Positions 26,771 to 36,950 are shown, numbered from the stretch's first letter. The stretch is DNA of 64,000 bases from Bacteroidia bacterium (GCA_025999935.1 BNXY01000003.1:1-64000); one strand, 5' to 3'. The notes: a model not told the origin generated them from the sequence alone. Numbers and translations: made by a program.

Positions 26771-27376
26771 CTATTTTTTATTATTCAGCGTAAACGAAAC
26801 AGGGATATAGGCCGGGCTTTTGTAGGATTTTCCGCTGACGGACAAAGTCGGTTGTAGCCGCATTGTAACCTTGCTTGACGCATCGCCGATTCCGGCAAAA
26901 TTGAAAGCCAGATTTTTTACCGCCGTCAAGGATGCGCCGCTCATTACTTGCTTCAAATCGAACGCCAAATTGATCGGTAATTGCGCTTTTTGTCCGCCGG
27001 GGACTTGCAATTTGGAATCCAGAAAACCGGTCGTCATTTCAATGCCGTCAATTTCCAAAATATACGACAGGCCATTTAACAAAGCGGTTTGAACGCTCGG
27101 ATTGGTAACATCTAAATTCAAGGTAAACTGCAAAGGCAAAGTCCCTTTGGAGGAGGAAAATGCCGCCATAAGATTCGCCAATGCCAATGGATTCAAGGAC
27201 GATATACTGTTCACATTTTGCAAATTGATTCCCGCCAAAGACAAATTGGAAATGGACTGGTAATCATACTTACATTGAGTCATATTGTAAGTGCCCGCCA
27301 CCTGCTGCGCCACGTCGCACGACAGAAAATTTGCAAAAACAAGTAAAACAACAAACTTAGAGAAATATTTTTTCAT
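26771..27376 (-). CDS. LEA14-like envelope lipoprotein
   Basis: 201 aa from the ATG at 27376, which gives a lipoprotein signal (MKKYFSKFVVLLVFANFLSC). The rest is beta-rich with LPLQFTLNLDVTNPSVQTAL, typical of LEA type-2-like folds (conserved FxLxVxNPN/S pattern), and a second such half near the C-terminus (IPVSFTLNNKK). No enzyme motif. Probably an outer-membrane-associated lipoprotein of unknown role. A monocistronic unit between tRNA-Lys and the GH9 gene. Confidence 0.7.
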   Translation of the reverse strand: MKKYFSKFVVLLVFANFLSCDVAQQVAGTYNMTQCKYDYQSISNLSLAGINLQNVNSISSLNPLALANLMAAFSSSKGTLPLQFTLNLDVTNPSVQTALLNGLSYILEIDGIEMTTGFLDSKLQVPGGQKAQLPINLAFDLKQVMSGASLTAVKNLAFNFAGIGDASSKVTMRLQPTLSVSGKSYKSPAYIPVSFTLNNKK

Positions 27377-27501
27377 GCAATTAATTATTAATAGGTTACT
27401 TGATTTTTTACACTTCAAGTCATTTTCCTGTGATTTTTAGAATCATCTCGGTTTGCAAAATTAGTCATTATTTTTTCAAATTCTATTTTTTTTAAGATTT
27501 G

Positions 27502-27533
27502 TTTGTTATATATATTTTTTTTTCGTAAATTTG
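27502..27533 (+). promoter_or_regulatory. Promoter of the GH9 gene
   Basis: TTTG at 27502-27505 and TAAATTTG at 27526-27533 with a 20-base spacer fit the Bacteroidota promoter; the ATG is at 27570. Confidence 0.6.
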
Positions 27534-27569
27534 GGACTTTAAATACTATTAATTTTTAAATATACTATA

Positions 27570-30086
27570 ATGAGAACACATTTTTTAGCGCTTTTGTTAG
27601 TTTGTCTATTTGCAATCCCTTCTTTGAGGGCGCAAGATTTTAAAATTGAATCCGGTTATTTTCGTAGTGGTGGCGTAAATGTGATGGCTTTCGATGATAT
27701 TTATCCCGAAGGTCATCAGGGTGGTGTATCTGTATTGATGCACGGGAATCGGGTAGCAACTCTTGGTGATATTCGCTTTGAAGCAACTCCCGGACAATGG
27801 CAACCGGTTCCGAAACAGCGGAAACGGACGGTAGATGACGCCGCCAACACCATCACAACCACCTTGACTTTTCCCGACACGTCTCGCCACGTAACCGGTT
27901 TTAATCCGATGATTTATCCGAATTTGCTCCTTAATTATACGGTTACGGTAAAAGGGATCGGTAAAACGGTCGAGGTAACTGTCGATTTGGATCGCCCCAT
28001 TCCGGAAGAATTTCTCGGAAAGGTGGGCTTTAATCTCGAATTATTTCCGGGCGCCCTTTTCGGAAAAACATGGATTATGGACGGCCAAAGCGGTATTTTC
28101 CCGCGTCAACCGAATGGGCCGACCCTTGAAACAAAACCCAACCACTTGCATCCGGGCGATTTCAATCCCAATGGGAAAGCCAGTATCAAAAACTTGATTG
28201 GCAACGGTTATAGCCCCATTGTAGCGGACGATATTATTGCCGAACCTTACGCCACCGGTAAAAAATTCACGGTGCAACCGGATGATCCTTACAATCGGTT
28301 TACCATCGACGCCAACGGCGCCGACCTGAAATTATACGACGGACGGATGAATCACAACAACGGCTGGTTTGTGGTTCGTTCCGAAATCGCCGCAGGCGCT
28401 ACCAAAGGCGCAGTTAAATGGATAATTACACCAAACATTGTTGAAGGTTGGATGTACACGCCCGTTGTTCAAACTTCCCAAGTCGGTTATCATGCCAACC
28501 AGACCAAGACGGCGGTTATTGAATTGGACGAACGCGACACCAATGTCAAAGCCGCTGAATTGTATCACATTACCGAAAACGGAAGAGAATTGGCAAAAAC
28601 GGCTAAACCGGACAAATGGGGTAAATTTCTTCGTTACAATTACTTAAAATTCGACTTCACGGATGTGAAAGAAGACGGACTCTATCAGGTAAAATACGGC
28701 AACTCCACTTCAGATATTTTCCGTATTTCTAAAAATGTATATGACAGAGGTGTTTGGCAACCTGTTTTGGAATATTTCCTTCCGGTTCAAATGTGCCACA
28801 TACGCATAAATGAAAAATACAAAGTCTGGCACGATGCTTGCCATCTCGACGACGCCCGTATGGCGCCCATCGACTTCAATCACATTGACGGATACAGCCA
28901 AGGGCCTTCCACGCTGACGAAATATCAGCCGGGCGACATCGTTCCGGGACTCAATATAGGCGGATGGCACGATGCGGGCGACTACGATTTGCGTGTTGAA
29001 TCGCAAGCCGGCGAATCCTACATTCTGGCTTTGGCTTACGAAGCTTTCGGCGTAGATTACGACGTCACTTCCATCGACCAATTAGGCCGGATGGTAGAAA
29101 TCCATCAACCGGACGGCAAACCCGACCTCTTGCAACAAGTTGAGAACGGCGCCTTGTCGGTGGTTGGCGCTTACCGCTCGTTAGGACGTTTATACCGCGG
29201 AATTATTGAAAGGGATTTACGTCAATACGTTTCTCTGGGCGATGCCGCCGATATTACCGATAATAAGATAGGAAATGATGACGACCGCTGGGTATTTACC
29301 GAAAACAATCCCATGCGCGAATTGACGACCGCCGCCGAATTGGCCGCCGTATCCCGCGTATTGAAAGGCTTTAATGACACTTTGAGCATTCAATCTTTAG
29401 AAGCTGCCAAAGAATTATACGAAGTAACCACGGACAACATGATGTCGAAAGGCGCCAGAATCCATGCCGCCGTGGAATTATATCTGACCACGAAAGACAA
29501 AAAATACAAGGATTATCTCCTTGGCGAAACGGAATTTATTACCCGTAGCATCAGCCGGGTTGGCTGGTTTATTGGACGTTTTGAAAAAGCCGTCAACGAC
29601 AAAAAATTCAGCAAAGCCATTGTTGATGCAATGAAAATCTACAAGGAACAAATTGAAAAACAAGGCGCTGAAACACCTTACGGTATTCCTTATCGTCCCA
29701 GCATTTGGGGAGCCGGTTGGGATATTCAGCAATTGGGCTACAACCTATACTTCCTGCATCAATCTTATCCGGATCTTTTCTCCGCAGAGTACATTTACAA
29801 TGCTTTGAATTTCGTATTGGGTCTGCATCCGGGTTCTAATCCCGCTTCTTTTGCTTCGGGCGTGGGTATTAAATCGGCCATTCCGGGTTACGGTTTGAAT
29901 CGTGCCGACTGGTCATACATCCCGGGTGGCGTGATTTCGGGTACGGCGCTGATTCGTCCGGATTTCCCCGAATTATTGACTTTTCCGTTCCTGTGGCAAC
30001 AGACGGAATATGTAATGGGCGGCGGTTCCAGCCACTATATGTTTTTGGTTTTAGCTGCTCAACAACTATTATCGGATAAAAAATAA
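27570..30086 (+). CDS. Glycoside hydrolase family 9 (endoglucanase-type) with N-terminal Ig-like domain
   Basis: 838 aa with a signal peptide (THFLALLLVCLFAIPSLRAQ). After an extended N-terminal beta region comes a cellulase N-terminal Ig-like domain (VVQTSQVGYHANQTKTAVIE) and a GH9 (alpha/alpha)6 barrel. Key residues are Asp in GGWHDAGDYDLR (catalytic base region) and Glu in QTEYVMGGGSSHYMF (acid). LNFVLGLHPGSNPASFASG is the other conserved block. It probably cleaves beta-1,4-glucan or a related glucan, in the periplasm or at the surface. A stray surface-protein tail follows. Confidence 0.9.
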   Translation: MRTHFLALLLVCLFAIPSLRAQDFKIESGYFRSGGVNVMAFDDIYPEGHQGGVSVLMHGNRVATLGDIRFEATPGQWQPVPKQRKRTVDDAANTITTTLTFPDTSRHVTGFNPMIYPNLLLNYTVTVKGIGKTVEVTVDLDRPIPEEFLGKVGFNLELFPGALFGKTWIMDGQSGIFPRQPNGPTLETKPNHLHPGDFNPNGKASIKNLIGNGYSPIVADDIIAEPYATGKKFTVQPDDPYNRFTIDANGADLKLYDGRMNHNNGWFVVRSEIAAGATKGAVKWIITPNIVEGWMYTPVVQTSQVGYHANQTKTAVIELDERDTNVKAAELYHITENGRELAKTAKPDKWGKFLRYNYLKFDFTDVKEDGLYQVKYGNSTSDIFRISKNVYDRGVWQPVLEYFLPVQMCHIRINEKYKVWHDACHLDDARMAPIDFNHIDGYSQGPSTLTKYQPGDIVPGLNIGGWHDAGDYDLRVESQAGESYILALAYEAFGVDYDVTSIDQLGRMVEIHQPDGKPDLLQQVENGALSVVGAYRSLGRLYRGIIERDLRQYVSLGDAADITDNKIGNDDDRWVFTENNPMRELTTAAELAAVSRVLKGFNDTLSIQSLEAAKELYEVTTDNMMSKGARIHAAVELYLTTKDKKYKDYLLGETEFITRSISRVGWFIGRFEKAVNDKKFSKAIVDAMKIYKEQIEKQGAETPYGIPYRPSIWGAGWDIQQLGYNLYFLHQSYPDLFSAEYIYNALNFVLGLHPGSNPASFASGVGIKSAIPGYGLNRADWSYIPGGVISGTALIRPDFPELLTFPFLWQQTEYVMGGGSSHYMFLVLAAQQLLSDKK

Positions 30087-30087
30087 A

Positions 30088-30348
30088 TATGCAACCGTTA
30101 CCTTCGACGCTCCCGCGAATGACGGCGGCGAAATGGAAATCACGCTCATCCTCCGCGCCAACCTTGCCGCCGGCACATACACGGCAACATTGACGGTCAG
30201 CGGCGACGGTATCGCGGAATCGGTGACGGTTACGTACCGGTTGATTTACAACGGCAGGGCAACCGCACCGGAGCAATTCGTTCCGCTGAGTGTGTGCGGG
30301 GTTTATGTTGCGGTATCCGGCAATCAAAGAGTGAAGACGGTATATTGA
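30088..30348 (+). pseudogene. C-terminal fragment of an exported Ig-like/sorting-domain protein
   Basis: An open frame starts without a proper start codon inside the last bases of the GH9 gene: YATVTFDAPANDGGEMEIT then GTYTATLTVSGDGIAESVTV, a beta-sandwich repeat of the kind in secreted Bacteroidota proteins. It ends LSVCGVYVAVSGNQRVKTVY, resembling the GxYxxxVxxxxxxKxxx end of type IX secretion sorting domains. The N-terminal bulk of the protein is missing, so this is a relic. An ATG at 30133 would give 71 aa but no signal peptide. Confidence 0.5.
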
Positions 30349-30378
30349 CAATAATCATTAACCGAATTATTTAATCCG

Positions 30379-30418
30379 AAAAGGAGGCCGTTTCGGCAAC
30401 GAGGCGGTCTCCTTTTTT
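30379..30418 (+). terminator. Rho-independent terminator before parA
   Basis: Stem AAAAGGAGGCCG (30379-30390) with CGGTCTCCTTTT (30405-30416, one G-T pair) and a T-run to 30418. Confidence 0.75.
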
Positions 30419-30516
30419 GATGATTTAACCCGAAAGTTATCAACCGAAAACGGAAGTTATTAACCAAAGCCTCCTGTTTTTATGGAAATAACATCGATTC
30501 TTTCAATAAAAAATAC

Positions 30517-30524
30517 TACTTTTG
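30517..30524 (+). promoter_or_regulatory. -7 box of the parAB cluster
   Basis: TACTTTTG fits TAnnTTTG, 26 bases before the parA start. Confidence 0.55.
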
Positions 30525-30550
30525 TAATCCAAATTATGGATAATTAACTT

Positions 30551-31318
30551 ATGGGAAAAATAATTGCTTTAGCGAATCAAAAAGGGGGTGTGGGAAAAAC
30601 GACCACTACCATCAACTTAGCCGCCTCATTGGCCGCTTTGGATAAAAAAGTATTGGTGGTTGACGCCGATCCTCAAGCCAATGCCTCTTCCGGCTTAGGT
30701 ATTAATATAAGAGAGGTAAAAGAATCTATTTATGAATGTATTATCAATCAGATAGATCCGAAAGGCGCCGTTATTCCGACAGAAGTACCCGGTTTGTATA
30801 TCCTTCCATCTCATATTGATTTGGTTGGCGCCGAAATTGAAATGTTGGGTTTCGAGAATCGGGAAAAAGTTTTGAAAGAAGTTTTGGTAAAATTGAAGGA
30901 TCAATACGATTTTGTTCTGATAGACTGTTCTCCATCTTTGGGATTGATAACCGTAAATTCTTTAACGGCAGCCGATTCTGTAATTGTCCCTGTACAATGT
31001 GAATATTTTGCGTTAGAAGGAATTTCCAAATTGTTGAATACCATCAAAATCATCAAATCGAAATTGAATCCGGCTTTGGAAATCGAGGGTTTTCTGCTGA
31101 CGATGTACGATTCGCGTTTGCGCTTAGCCAACCAGATTTACGAGGAAGTGAAGAAACATTTCGGAGAAATGGTATTTACATCGGTTATTCAACGGAATAT
31201 CAAATTGAGTGAAGCGCCGAGTTACGGACAGCCGGTATTGTTGTATGATCCGGATTCAAAGGGTTCGCATAATCATATTCAGTTGGCGAAAGAATTGATA
31301 GAAAAAAATAAAAAATAA
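30551..31318 (+). CDS. parA: Chromosome partitioning ATPase ParA (Soj)
   Basis: 255 aa. Deviant Walker A is KGGVGKTTTTINLAASLA at the N-terminus; VVDADPQANASSGLG and VLIDCSPSLGLITVNSL follow, as in chromosomal ParA/Soj. It forms nucleoid-bound ATP dimers that move ParB-parS complexes. One base separates its stop from the parB start. No parS-like 16-mer palindrome was recognised in the window. Confidence 0.93.
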   Translation: MGKIIALANQKGGVGKTTTTINLAASLAALDKKVLVVDADPQANASSGLGINIREVKESIYECIINQIDPKGAVIPTEVPGLYILPSHIDLVGAEIEMLGFENREKVLKEVLVKLKDQYDFVLIDCSPSLGLITVNSLTAADSVIVPVQCEYFALEGISKLLNTIKIIKSKLNPALEIEGFLLTMYDSRLRLANQIYEEVKKHFGEMVFTSVIQRNIKLSEAPSYGQPVLLYDPDSKGSHNHIQLAKELIEKNKK

Positions 31319-31319
31319 T

Positions 31320-32213
31320 ATGTCCAAACAAACAAAATTTGCTTTAGGAAGAGGCTTGGACGCCTTGATTACAATGGATGATTTGAATACGGGAGGCTCA
31401 TCGTCCATCAACGAAGTGGAATTATCCAAAATAGAAGCAAATCCCGATCAGCCCCGTTCCGTTTTTGATCAGGACGCCCTTGAAGAATTGGCGACCTCCA
31501 TCAAGGCTTTGGGATTGGTTCAGCCCATTACTTTACGGGAAATCGGGCCGGATCGCTACCAGATTATCTCCGGCGAACGAAGATACCGGGCATCGTTGCT
31601 GGCGGGTCTTGCATCACTTCCGGCTTATGTTAAAAAAGCCAGCGATGAAAATGTCATGGAAATGGCATTGATTGAAAATATCCAACGGGAAGATTTGAAT
31701 GCCATTGAAATTGCCTTGGCTTTTCAAACGCTGATTGATACGCATAAACTGACACAGGAGCGATTGAGCGAACGCATCGGGAAAAAGCGGGCAACCATTG
31801 CCAATTTTCTGCGGCTTCTGAAGCTCCCGGCTGAGATTCAAATCGGTTTGAAAGACAAAAAAATTGATATGGGTCATGCCAAATCCCTGCTTTCATTGGA
31901 TGATCCGTCCATGCAGCTGATGGTTTATGAGCAAATTTTGGAATACGGATTTTCCGTTCGGCGTACCGAAGAAATTGTGAAAGAACTGAATGAAGGAAGC
32001 GCAACGGAAACTTCTGCTGTTGTGCCGGCTAAATCTAAAAAGAAAACGCCGGAAGAATTTGATTTGTTGAAAAAGCATTTATCTTCCTTTTTCGGAACCA
32101 AAATTTCGCTTTCCTGTAATGAAAAAGGAGCCGGAAAAATCAATATTTCCTTTACAAATGAAAAAGAATTGGAAAGAATTATACAAGTTTTTGATTCTTT
32201 AAAAAATAATTAG
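31320..32213 (+). CDS. parB: Chromosome partitioning protein ParB (Spo0J)
   Basis: 297 aa. LGRGLDALI start, CTPase/ParB-N block (KIEANPDQPRSVFD, ISGERRYRASLLAG, ALIENIQREDLNAIEIA) and HTH (LTQERLSERIGKKRATIANF). It binds parS and loads condensin. Part of parA-parB-DUF5683-mltD-relA, a conserved Bacteroidota order. Confidence 0.92.
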   Translation: MSKQTKFALGRGLDALITMDDLNTGGSSSINEVELSKIEANPDQPRSVFDQDALEELATSIKALGLVQPITLREIGPDRYQIISGERRYRASLLAGLASLPAYVKKASDENVMEMALIENIQREDLNAIEIALAFQTLIDTHKLTQERLSERIGKKRATIANFLRLLKLPAEIQIGLKDKKIDMGHAKSLLSLDDPSMQLMVYEQILEYGFSVRRTEEIVKELNEGSATETSAVVPAKSKKKTPEEFDLLKKHLSSFFGTKISLSCNEKGAGKINISFTNEKELERIIQVFDSLKNN

Positions 32214-32241
32214 TAATTTAGCCGGTTCAATTCGTAATATC

Positions 32242-32937
32242 GTGTCAATTAAGAATTATTATGTCATTATTTTACTTCTTTTTGTTTCGGCTTATGTAAA
32301 AGCGCAGGAACAAAAGATTGTGGAAGTTGATAGCGTTCAGGATACACGTCAATTTTTTGACTTGGAAAATCCGGTAATTCTTGATTCTACGAAAATAACG
32401 AAAGGAATGGTAAAGTTGATTCCGGAAAATTTCAAACCCGATCCGAATAAGGCGATTCTTTATTCGGCGATTGTTCCCGGGTTGGGACAGATTTATAACC
32501 GGAAATATTGGAAGTTACCGCTGGTTTACGGCAGTTTTATAGGATGTGTGTATGCGGTTAACTGGAATGGGACACAATATAACGGGTATAAAAACGCACA
32601 CAAGGATTTTATAGATGATAATCCGAAAACTGATTCGTGGAAAGCATATCGCTATTACTCGCTTCCGGAAAATCTGGAAGAATGGTCGCCGAGTCAAGTG
32701 AACGAATTTTCCGGTTTGTTGAAATCCGGGAAAGATTATTACCGGCGGTATCGCGATATGAGTTATTTTATAACAGTCGGGGTATATGCTATTTGGATTA
32801 TCGACGCTTACGTGGATGCCCAATTGTTCGATTTTGACATTAGTCCCGATTTAAGTATGCGAGTGAATCCGGTATTGTACGAACGGACGAGCATCAGTTC
32901 CCGTTCCATAGGGCTGCAATGCAGTTTTACTTTTTAA
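32242..32937 (+). CDS. DUF5683 domain protein
   Basis: 231 aa with a GTG start at 32242, chosen because it yields a signal peptide (YYVIILLLFVSAYVKAQ). The family core is ILYSAIVPGLGQIYNRKYWK, LPLVYGSFIGCVYAVNWN and a TM segment near the C-terminus (FITVGVYAIWIIDAYVDA). The function is unknown, but its place between parB and mltD is conserved in Bacteroidota, suggesting an envelope role. Confidence 0.82.
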   Translation: MSIKNYYVIILLLFVSAYVKAQEQKIVEVDSVQDTRQFFDLENPVILDSTKITKGMVKLIPENFKPDPNKAILYSAIVPGLGQIYNRKYWKLPLVYGSFIGCVYAVNWNGTQYNGYKNAHKDFIDDNPKTDSWKAYRYYSLPENLEEWSPSQVNEFSGLLKSGKDYYRRYRDMSYFITVGVYAIWIIDAYVDAQLFDFDISPDLSMRVNPVLYERTSISSRSIGLQCSFTF

Positions 32938-32957
32938 GCAATTATAACTGAATAAAT

Positions 32958-34526
32958 ATGAGAAAGACAATTTTAATACTAATCACGATTTTAATAAGCG
33001 TTTGCGCTCCGGCACAAGTTACTTTGTGGAAAGATTTGGAGAAACAAATAGCAGCAGAAGAGTCGCATGATCTTACATCCGCTTCTGCCGGCGATTCTGC
33101 TTTTTATGCGCCGGAAGCCTGGGATACGAATTGGGACAAGCTCTTAAATTCATGGTATGTTAAAAATCATACGGACAAAGTCAATCACGATGGATACAAA
33201 GATAATGTGCCGGTAAGCGATTCGATTTATGTGGATAGATTGTCTAAATTACCCAAAGTCATAGAACTTCCTTATAACGATGTTGTCAGGTCTTGTATTG
33301 ATTTTTATGTCGACCGGCGCCGAACTTTGGTAGAATACATGTTGGGTCTGGAAAACTTTTATTTTCCGATGATTGAAGAAACTTTGGATAAATACGACAT
33401 GCCGTTGGAATTGAAATACCTGACCATTGTCGAATCGGCTTTGAATCCAATAGCTGTTTCACGGATGGGCGCTACCGGACTTTGGCAGTTTATGTTGCCC
33501 ACCGGAAAATTTTACGGATTGGAAATCAACAGTTTGGTGGATGAAAGGCGAGATCCGGTTAAAGCAACCGATGCCGCTTGCCGTTATCTGAAAGACTTGT
33601 ACAATACTTACGAAGATTGGAATCTGGCCATAGCCGGTTATAATTGCGGCGCCGGAAATGTGAATAAAGCGATAAAACGCGCCGGAGGAAAAAAAGATTA
33701 CTGGGCTGTTTATCCGTATCTACCGAGAGAAACGAGAACTTATGTGCCTTATTTCATTGCCGCCAATTATGTAATGAATTATTATGCTTACCACCAATTA
33801 TATCCGGTTCAGACCTCGTTATCGCTTTCGACGGATACCATCATGGTCAATCAAATGATTCATTTTGAACAGATAGCCGAAATTCTTCAGGTAGATAAAG
33901 AAGAAATCCGGGCTTTGAATCCCCAATACAAAAAAGATATTATTCCGGGTAATACCAAACCCCATCCGTTGAAATTGCCTTCCGTTAAATCGTATGCTTT
34001 TATTGAGAAAGAAAGCGAAATTGCGGGATACCGGGCGGATGAATTATTTCCCAACCGGACTTATGTCGGAAAAACGACCGGCAATCAGGAAAAAATAGTC
34101 CATAAAATGGCTAAAGGAGAAACCTTAGCGATTATCGGGAGTAAATATGGTGTGACTACCGCCAATATTCGAAAGTGGAATAGTTTGAAATCCAATAGAG
34201 TAGCGACAGGAAGAAATTTAACTTTGTATGTGGACAATGGCGGATATTCGATAAACAATAGTACAAAAGCGACCGCAATCCCCAAAGCGGCAACTGCAAG
34301 CAGCGCCTCAAAAACTACGGCTAAAACCGCCGCAACTGCCACTAAAGCGCCAACAATTTCCTCCGGTGGAGCGACTGAAACGGGACAATATAGGGTTAAA
34401 TCCGGCGATTCATTTTATTCAATTGCTCAAAAATATCCGGGTTATAGTACGGAAGATTTAATGAAATTGAATAATATGCGGAGTTCTTCATTGAAAATAG
34501 GGCAATATATAAAGGTGCCTAAATAA
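32958..34526 (+). CDS. mltD: Membrane-bound lytic murein transglycosylase D with two LysM domains
   Basis: 522 aa. Signal peptide (TILILITILISVCAPAQ); SLT catalytic domain with KYLTIVESALNPIAVSRMGA (Glu catalytic in VESALNP) and TGLWQFM, then YNCGAGNVNKAI. A LysM at about 375-430 (HKMAKGETLAIIGSKYGVTT) and another at the C-terminus (YRVKSGDSFYSIAQKY), joined by an Ala/Thr-rich linker. It cleaves peptidoglycan to 1,6-anhydro products in the periplasm. Confidence 0.93.
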   Translation: MRKTILILITILISVCAPAQVTLWKDLEKQIAAEESHDLTSASAGDSAFYAPEAWDTNWDKLLNSWYVKNHTDKVNHDGYKDNVPVSDSIYVDRLSKLPKVIELPYNDVVRSCIDFYVDRRRTLVEYMLGLENFYFPMIEETLDKYDMPLELKYLTIVESALNPIAVSRMGATGLWQFMLPTGKFYGLEINSLVDERRDPVKATDAACRYLKDLYNTYEDWNLAIAGYNCGAGNVNKAIKRAGGKKDYWAVYPYLPRETRTYVPYFIAANYVMNYYAYHQLYPVQTSLSLSTDTIMVNQMIHFEQIAEILQVDKEEIRALNPQYKKDIIPGNTKPHPLKLPSVKSYAFIEKESEIAGYRADELFPNRTYVGKTTGNQEKIVHKMAKGETLAIIGSKYGVTTANIRKWNSLKSNRVATGRNLTLYVDNGGYSINNSTKATAIPKAATASSASKTTAKTAATATKAPTISSGGATETGQYRVKSGDSFYSIAQKYPGYSTEDLMKLNNMRSSSLKIGQYIKVPK

Positions 34527-34559
34527 AGTTTAACAGCTTTTGCGAAAAAAAATGACAAG

Positions 34560-36821
34560 ATGAGCGAAACGGAAGTCATAAAGGCGAAAGAAGACGGAAT
34601 GGTTCAAGAGGCTTTTGAACGGCTCTTGAGTAGCTATGCCCAATCGAACCACCGGCAGAAATTTGAGATAATAAATAAGGCGTTTCATTTTGCCAATCAG
34701 GCGCATAAAGGCGTAAAAAGACGTTCCGGAGAACCTTATATCATGCATCCTTTGGCGGTTGCCCAGATTGTCAGTGAGGAAATGGGTTTGGGTTCGACTT
34801 CGATATGCTCCGCCTTACTCCATGATGTAGTGGAGGATACCGATTATACGGTAGAAGATATCCGGAATGTTTTCGGCGATAAAATTGCACAAATCGTTAG
34901 TGGATTGACGAAAATCTCAGGAGGTATTTTTGCGGAAGCCGCTTCGGCGCAAGCCGAAAATATGCGGAGATTATTGCTTACCATGTCGGACGACATCCGG
35001 GTAATTCTGATAAAAATCGCCGACCGTTTGCATAATATGCGGACTTTGGGCGCTCTTCTTCCGGCCAAACAATATAAAATTGCCGGCGAAACCATGTATC
35101 TGTATGCTCCAATGGCGCATCGTCTCGGATTGTTTTCCATCAAAACCGAATTGGAAGATTTGAGTTTCAGACATGAACACCCGGAAGAATATAAGCAAAT
35201 AGCGCTGAAATTAGAAGCGACAGCCTCAAATCGCGAGAAGATCTATGAACACTTTGCAACGCCGCTTTACTCGAAATTAGATGAATTGGGCATCCAATAT
35301 AAAATGCAGGCAAGGGTTAAATCCATTTATTCCATCTGGAACAAGATGGAGGCTAAAAAGGTGGATTTTGGCGATATATACGATATTTTCGCTGTCCGTA
35401 TCGTTTTTAGTCCCAACCCGAATGTCGATGTAAAAAAACAATGTTGGGATATTTATTCGGCCATTACGGATTTATACAAACTGCGTCCCGACCGAATCCG
35501 GGATTGGGTAAGCCGCCCGAAAGCCAATGGTTATCAAGCGCTTCATCTGACGGTAATGGGGCCCGACGGCCAGTGGATTGAAATACAAATTCGAAGTGAC
35601 AAAATGGACGAAATTGACGAAAAAGGATTTGCCGCCCATTGGAAATACAAAGAACATGTCGATCAGGAAACCATTGAAGAACAAACCGAATTAGACCGTT
35701 GGTTGGAAAGGATACAAGATATTTTGGAAGCGCCCAGTCCCAATGCCATGGATTTTTTGGATACCATCAAACTGAATTTATATGCCGCAGAGATATTCGT
35801 TTTTACGCCGAAAGGAGAAATCAAGACCTTGCCCTTAGGCGCTACCGCATTAGATTTTGCTTTTGAAATCCATTCCAATGTGGGCGATAGATGTATCGGG
35901 GCGAAAGTCAATCACAAATTGGTTCCGCTAAGCCATAAACTAACTTCCGGAGATCAGGTTGAAATTCTGACTTCCCGCTCTCAAAAGCCTCGCACAGAAT
36001 GGCTTAATTTTGTAACTACGGCCAAAGCCAAAACGAAAATCGAATCTTCCCTGAAAAAACAAAAAAAGGAAAAAATCAAGGAAGGAGAACAATTGCTCGA
36101 AAAATGTCTGGAAAAGGCAGAAATAGAACCGACCATTCAGATTATAGATAAATTTTTGGCTTTTTACGGTTATCCCAAAAAAGAAGATCTCTATTATGCT
36201 TTTGCCGAAAAGCAAGTGGAGCTTCCGGAGCATCCCCAAAAAGTACTCAAAGAAAATTCCGAGAATTTTTTATTGAAATACGTTAAGCAAGCATTTAATG
36301 TCGGGACAAAAGACAGCAGCGAAACGAAGATTGTGGATGCGCCTATATTAGACGCCCGGAAAATTGACAGAAAGAAAACCTACATTCTCGAAGAAGCGGA
36401 TTTTCGGAAAAACTACATGGCTGCAGCTTGTTGCAATCCGATTCCGGGCGATGAAGTGCTGGGATTTGTGAGCGATGAAAGCCGTTTGGAAATTCATAAA
36501 CGTTCTTGTCCGCAGGCGCTTATGCTGAAAACCCGGTTTGGCGACCGGATTATTTCTTGTGATTGGGCAGGACATAAAAGTTCGTCTTTCCCCGGAAAAA
36601 TTGAAATAAAAGGTATTGACCGCATGGGTATCCTGAATGATATTACCCAAGTAATTACCAATGATATGTCGGTAAATATGCGTAAATTGATTCTTGCGTC
36701 CAACGACGGATTTTTTGAAGGAACCATCGAAGTTTCCGTACACGATGTTGATGATATCAACAAAATGTCGAGTCGCCTGCAAAAAATTAAAGGGATCAAA
36801 AGCGTGAAACGAGTGGATTAA
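34560..36821 (+). CDS. RelA/SpoT-type (p)ppGpp synthetase/hydrolase
   Basis: 753 aa. HD hydrolase region (PYIMHPLAVAQIVSEEMG, ALLHDVVEDTDYT), synthetase (RVKSIYSIWNKMEAKKVDF, DIFAVRIVF, ANGYQALHLTVMGPDG), TGS (IFVFTPKGEIKTLPLGATAL), a Cys-containing zinc region (AAACCNPIPGDEVLGFV) and C-terminal ACT domain (IDRMGILNDITQVI). Both catalytic halves keep their motifs, so it is probably bifunctional. It controls the stringent response. Last gene of the parA cluster. Confidence 0.93.
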   Translation: MSETEVIKAKEDGMVQEAFERLLSSYAQSNHRQKFEIINKAFHFANQAHKGVKRRSGEPYIMHPLAVAQIVSEEMGLGSTSICSALLHDVVEDTDYTVEDIRNVFGDKIAQIVSGLTKISGGIFAEAASAQAENMRRLLLTMSDDIRVILIKIADRLHNMRTLGALLPAKQYKIAGETMYLYAPMAHRLGLFSIKTELEDLSFRHEHPEEYKQIALKLEATASNREKIYEHFATPLYSKLDELGIQYKMQARVKSIYSIWNKMEAKKVDFGDIYDIFAVRIVFSPNPNVDVKKQCWDIYSAITDLYKLRPDRIRDWVSRPKANGYQALHLTVMGPDGQWIEIQIRSDKMDEIDEKGFAAHWKYKEHVDQETIEEQTELDRWLERIQDILEAPSPNAMDFLDTIKLNLYAAEIFVFTPKGEIKTLPLGATALDFAFEIHSNVGDRCIGAKVNHKLVPLSHKLTSGDQVEILTSRSQKPRTEWLNFVTTAKAKTKIESSLKKQKKEKIKEGEQLLEKCLEKAEIEPTIQIIDKFLAFYGYPKKEDLYYAFAEKQVELPEHPQKVLKENSENFLLKYVKQAFNVGTKDSSETKIVDAPILDARKIDRKKTYILEEADFRKNYMAAACCNPIPGDEVLGFVSDESRLEIHKRSCPQALMLKTRFGDRIISCDWAGHKSSSFPGKIEIKGIDRMGILNDITQVITNDMSVNMRKLILASNDGFFEGTIEVSVHDVDDINKMSSRLQKIKGIKSVKRVD

Positions 36822-36950
36822 AAGTTGGTAGATAACTTCTGAATATTATTATGAAGAGAGTTGAAAGTTGAGAAAATAATATTTAGCGGGCAGATGAATC
36901 TTTATATTGGATTGATTTGCTATTTTGCAACAGAAATTATAGATGAAAAT

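Noticed and set aside
30200-32300. parS site near parAB
   Set aside because: No 16-bp palindrome like TGTTTCACGTGAAACA was found in or around the operon by eye.
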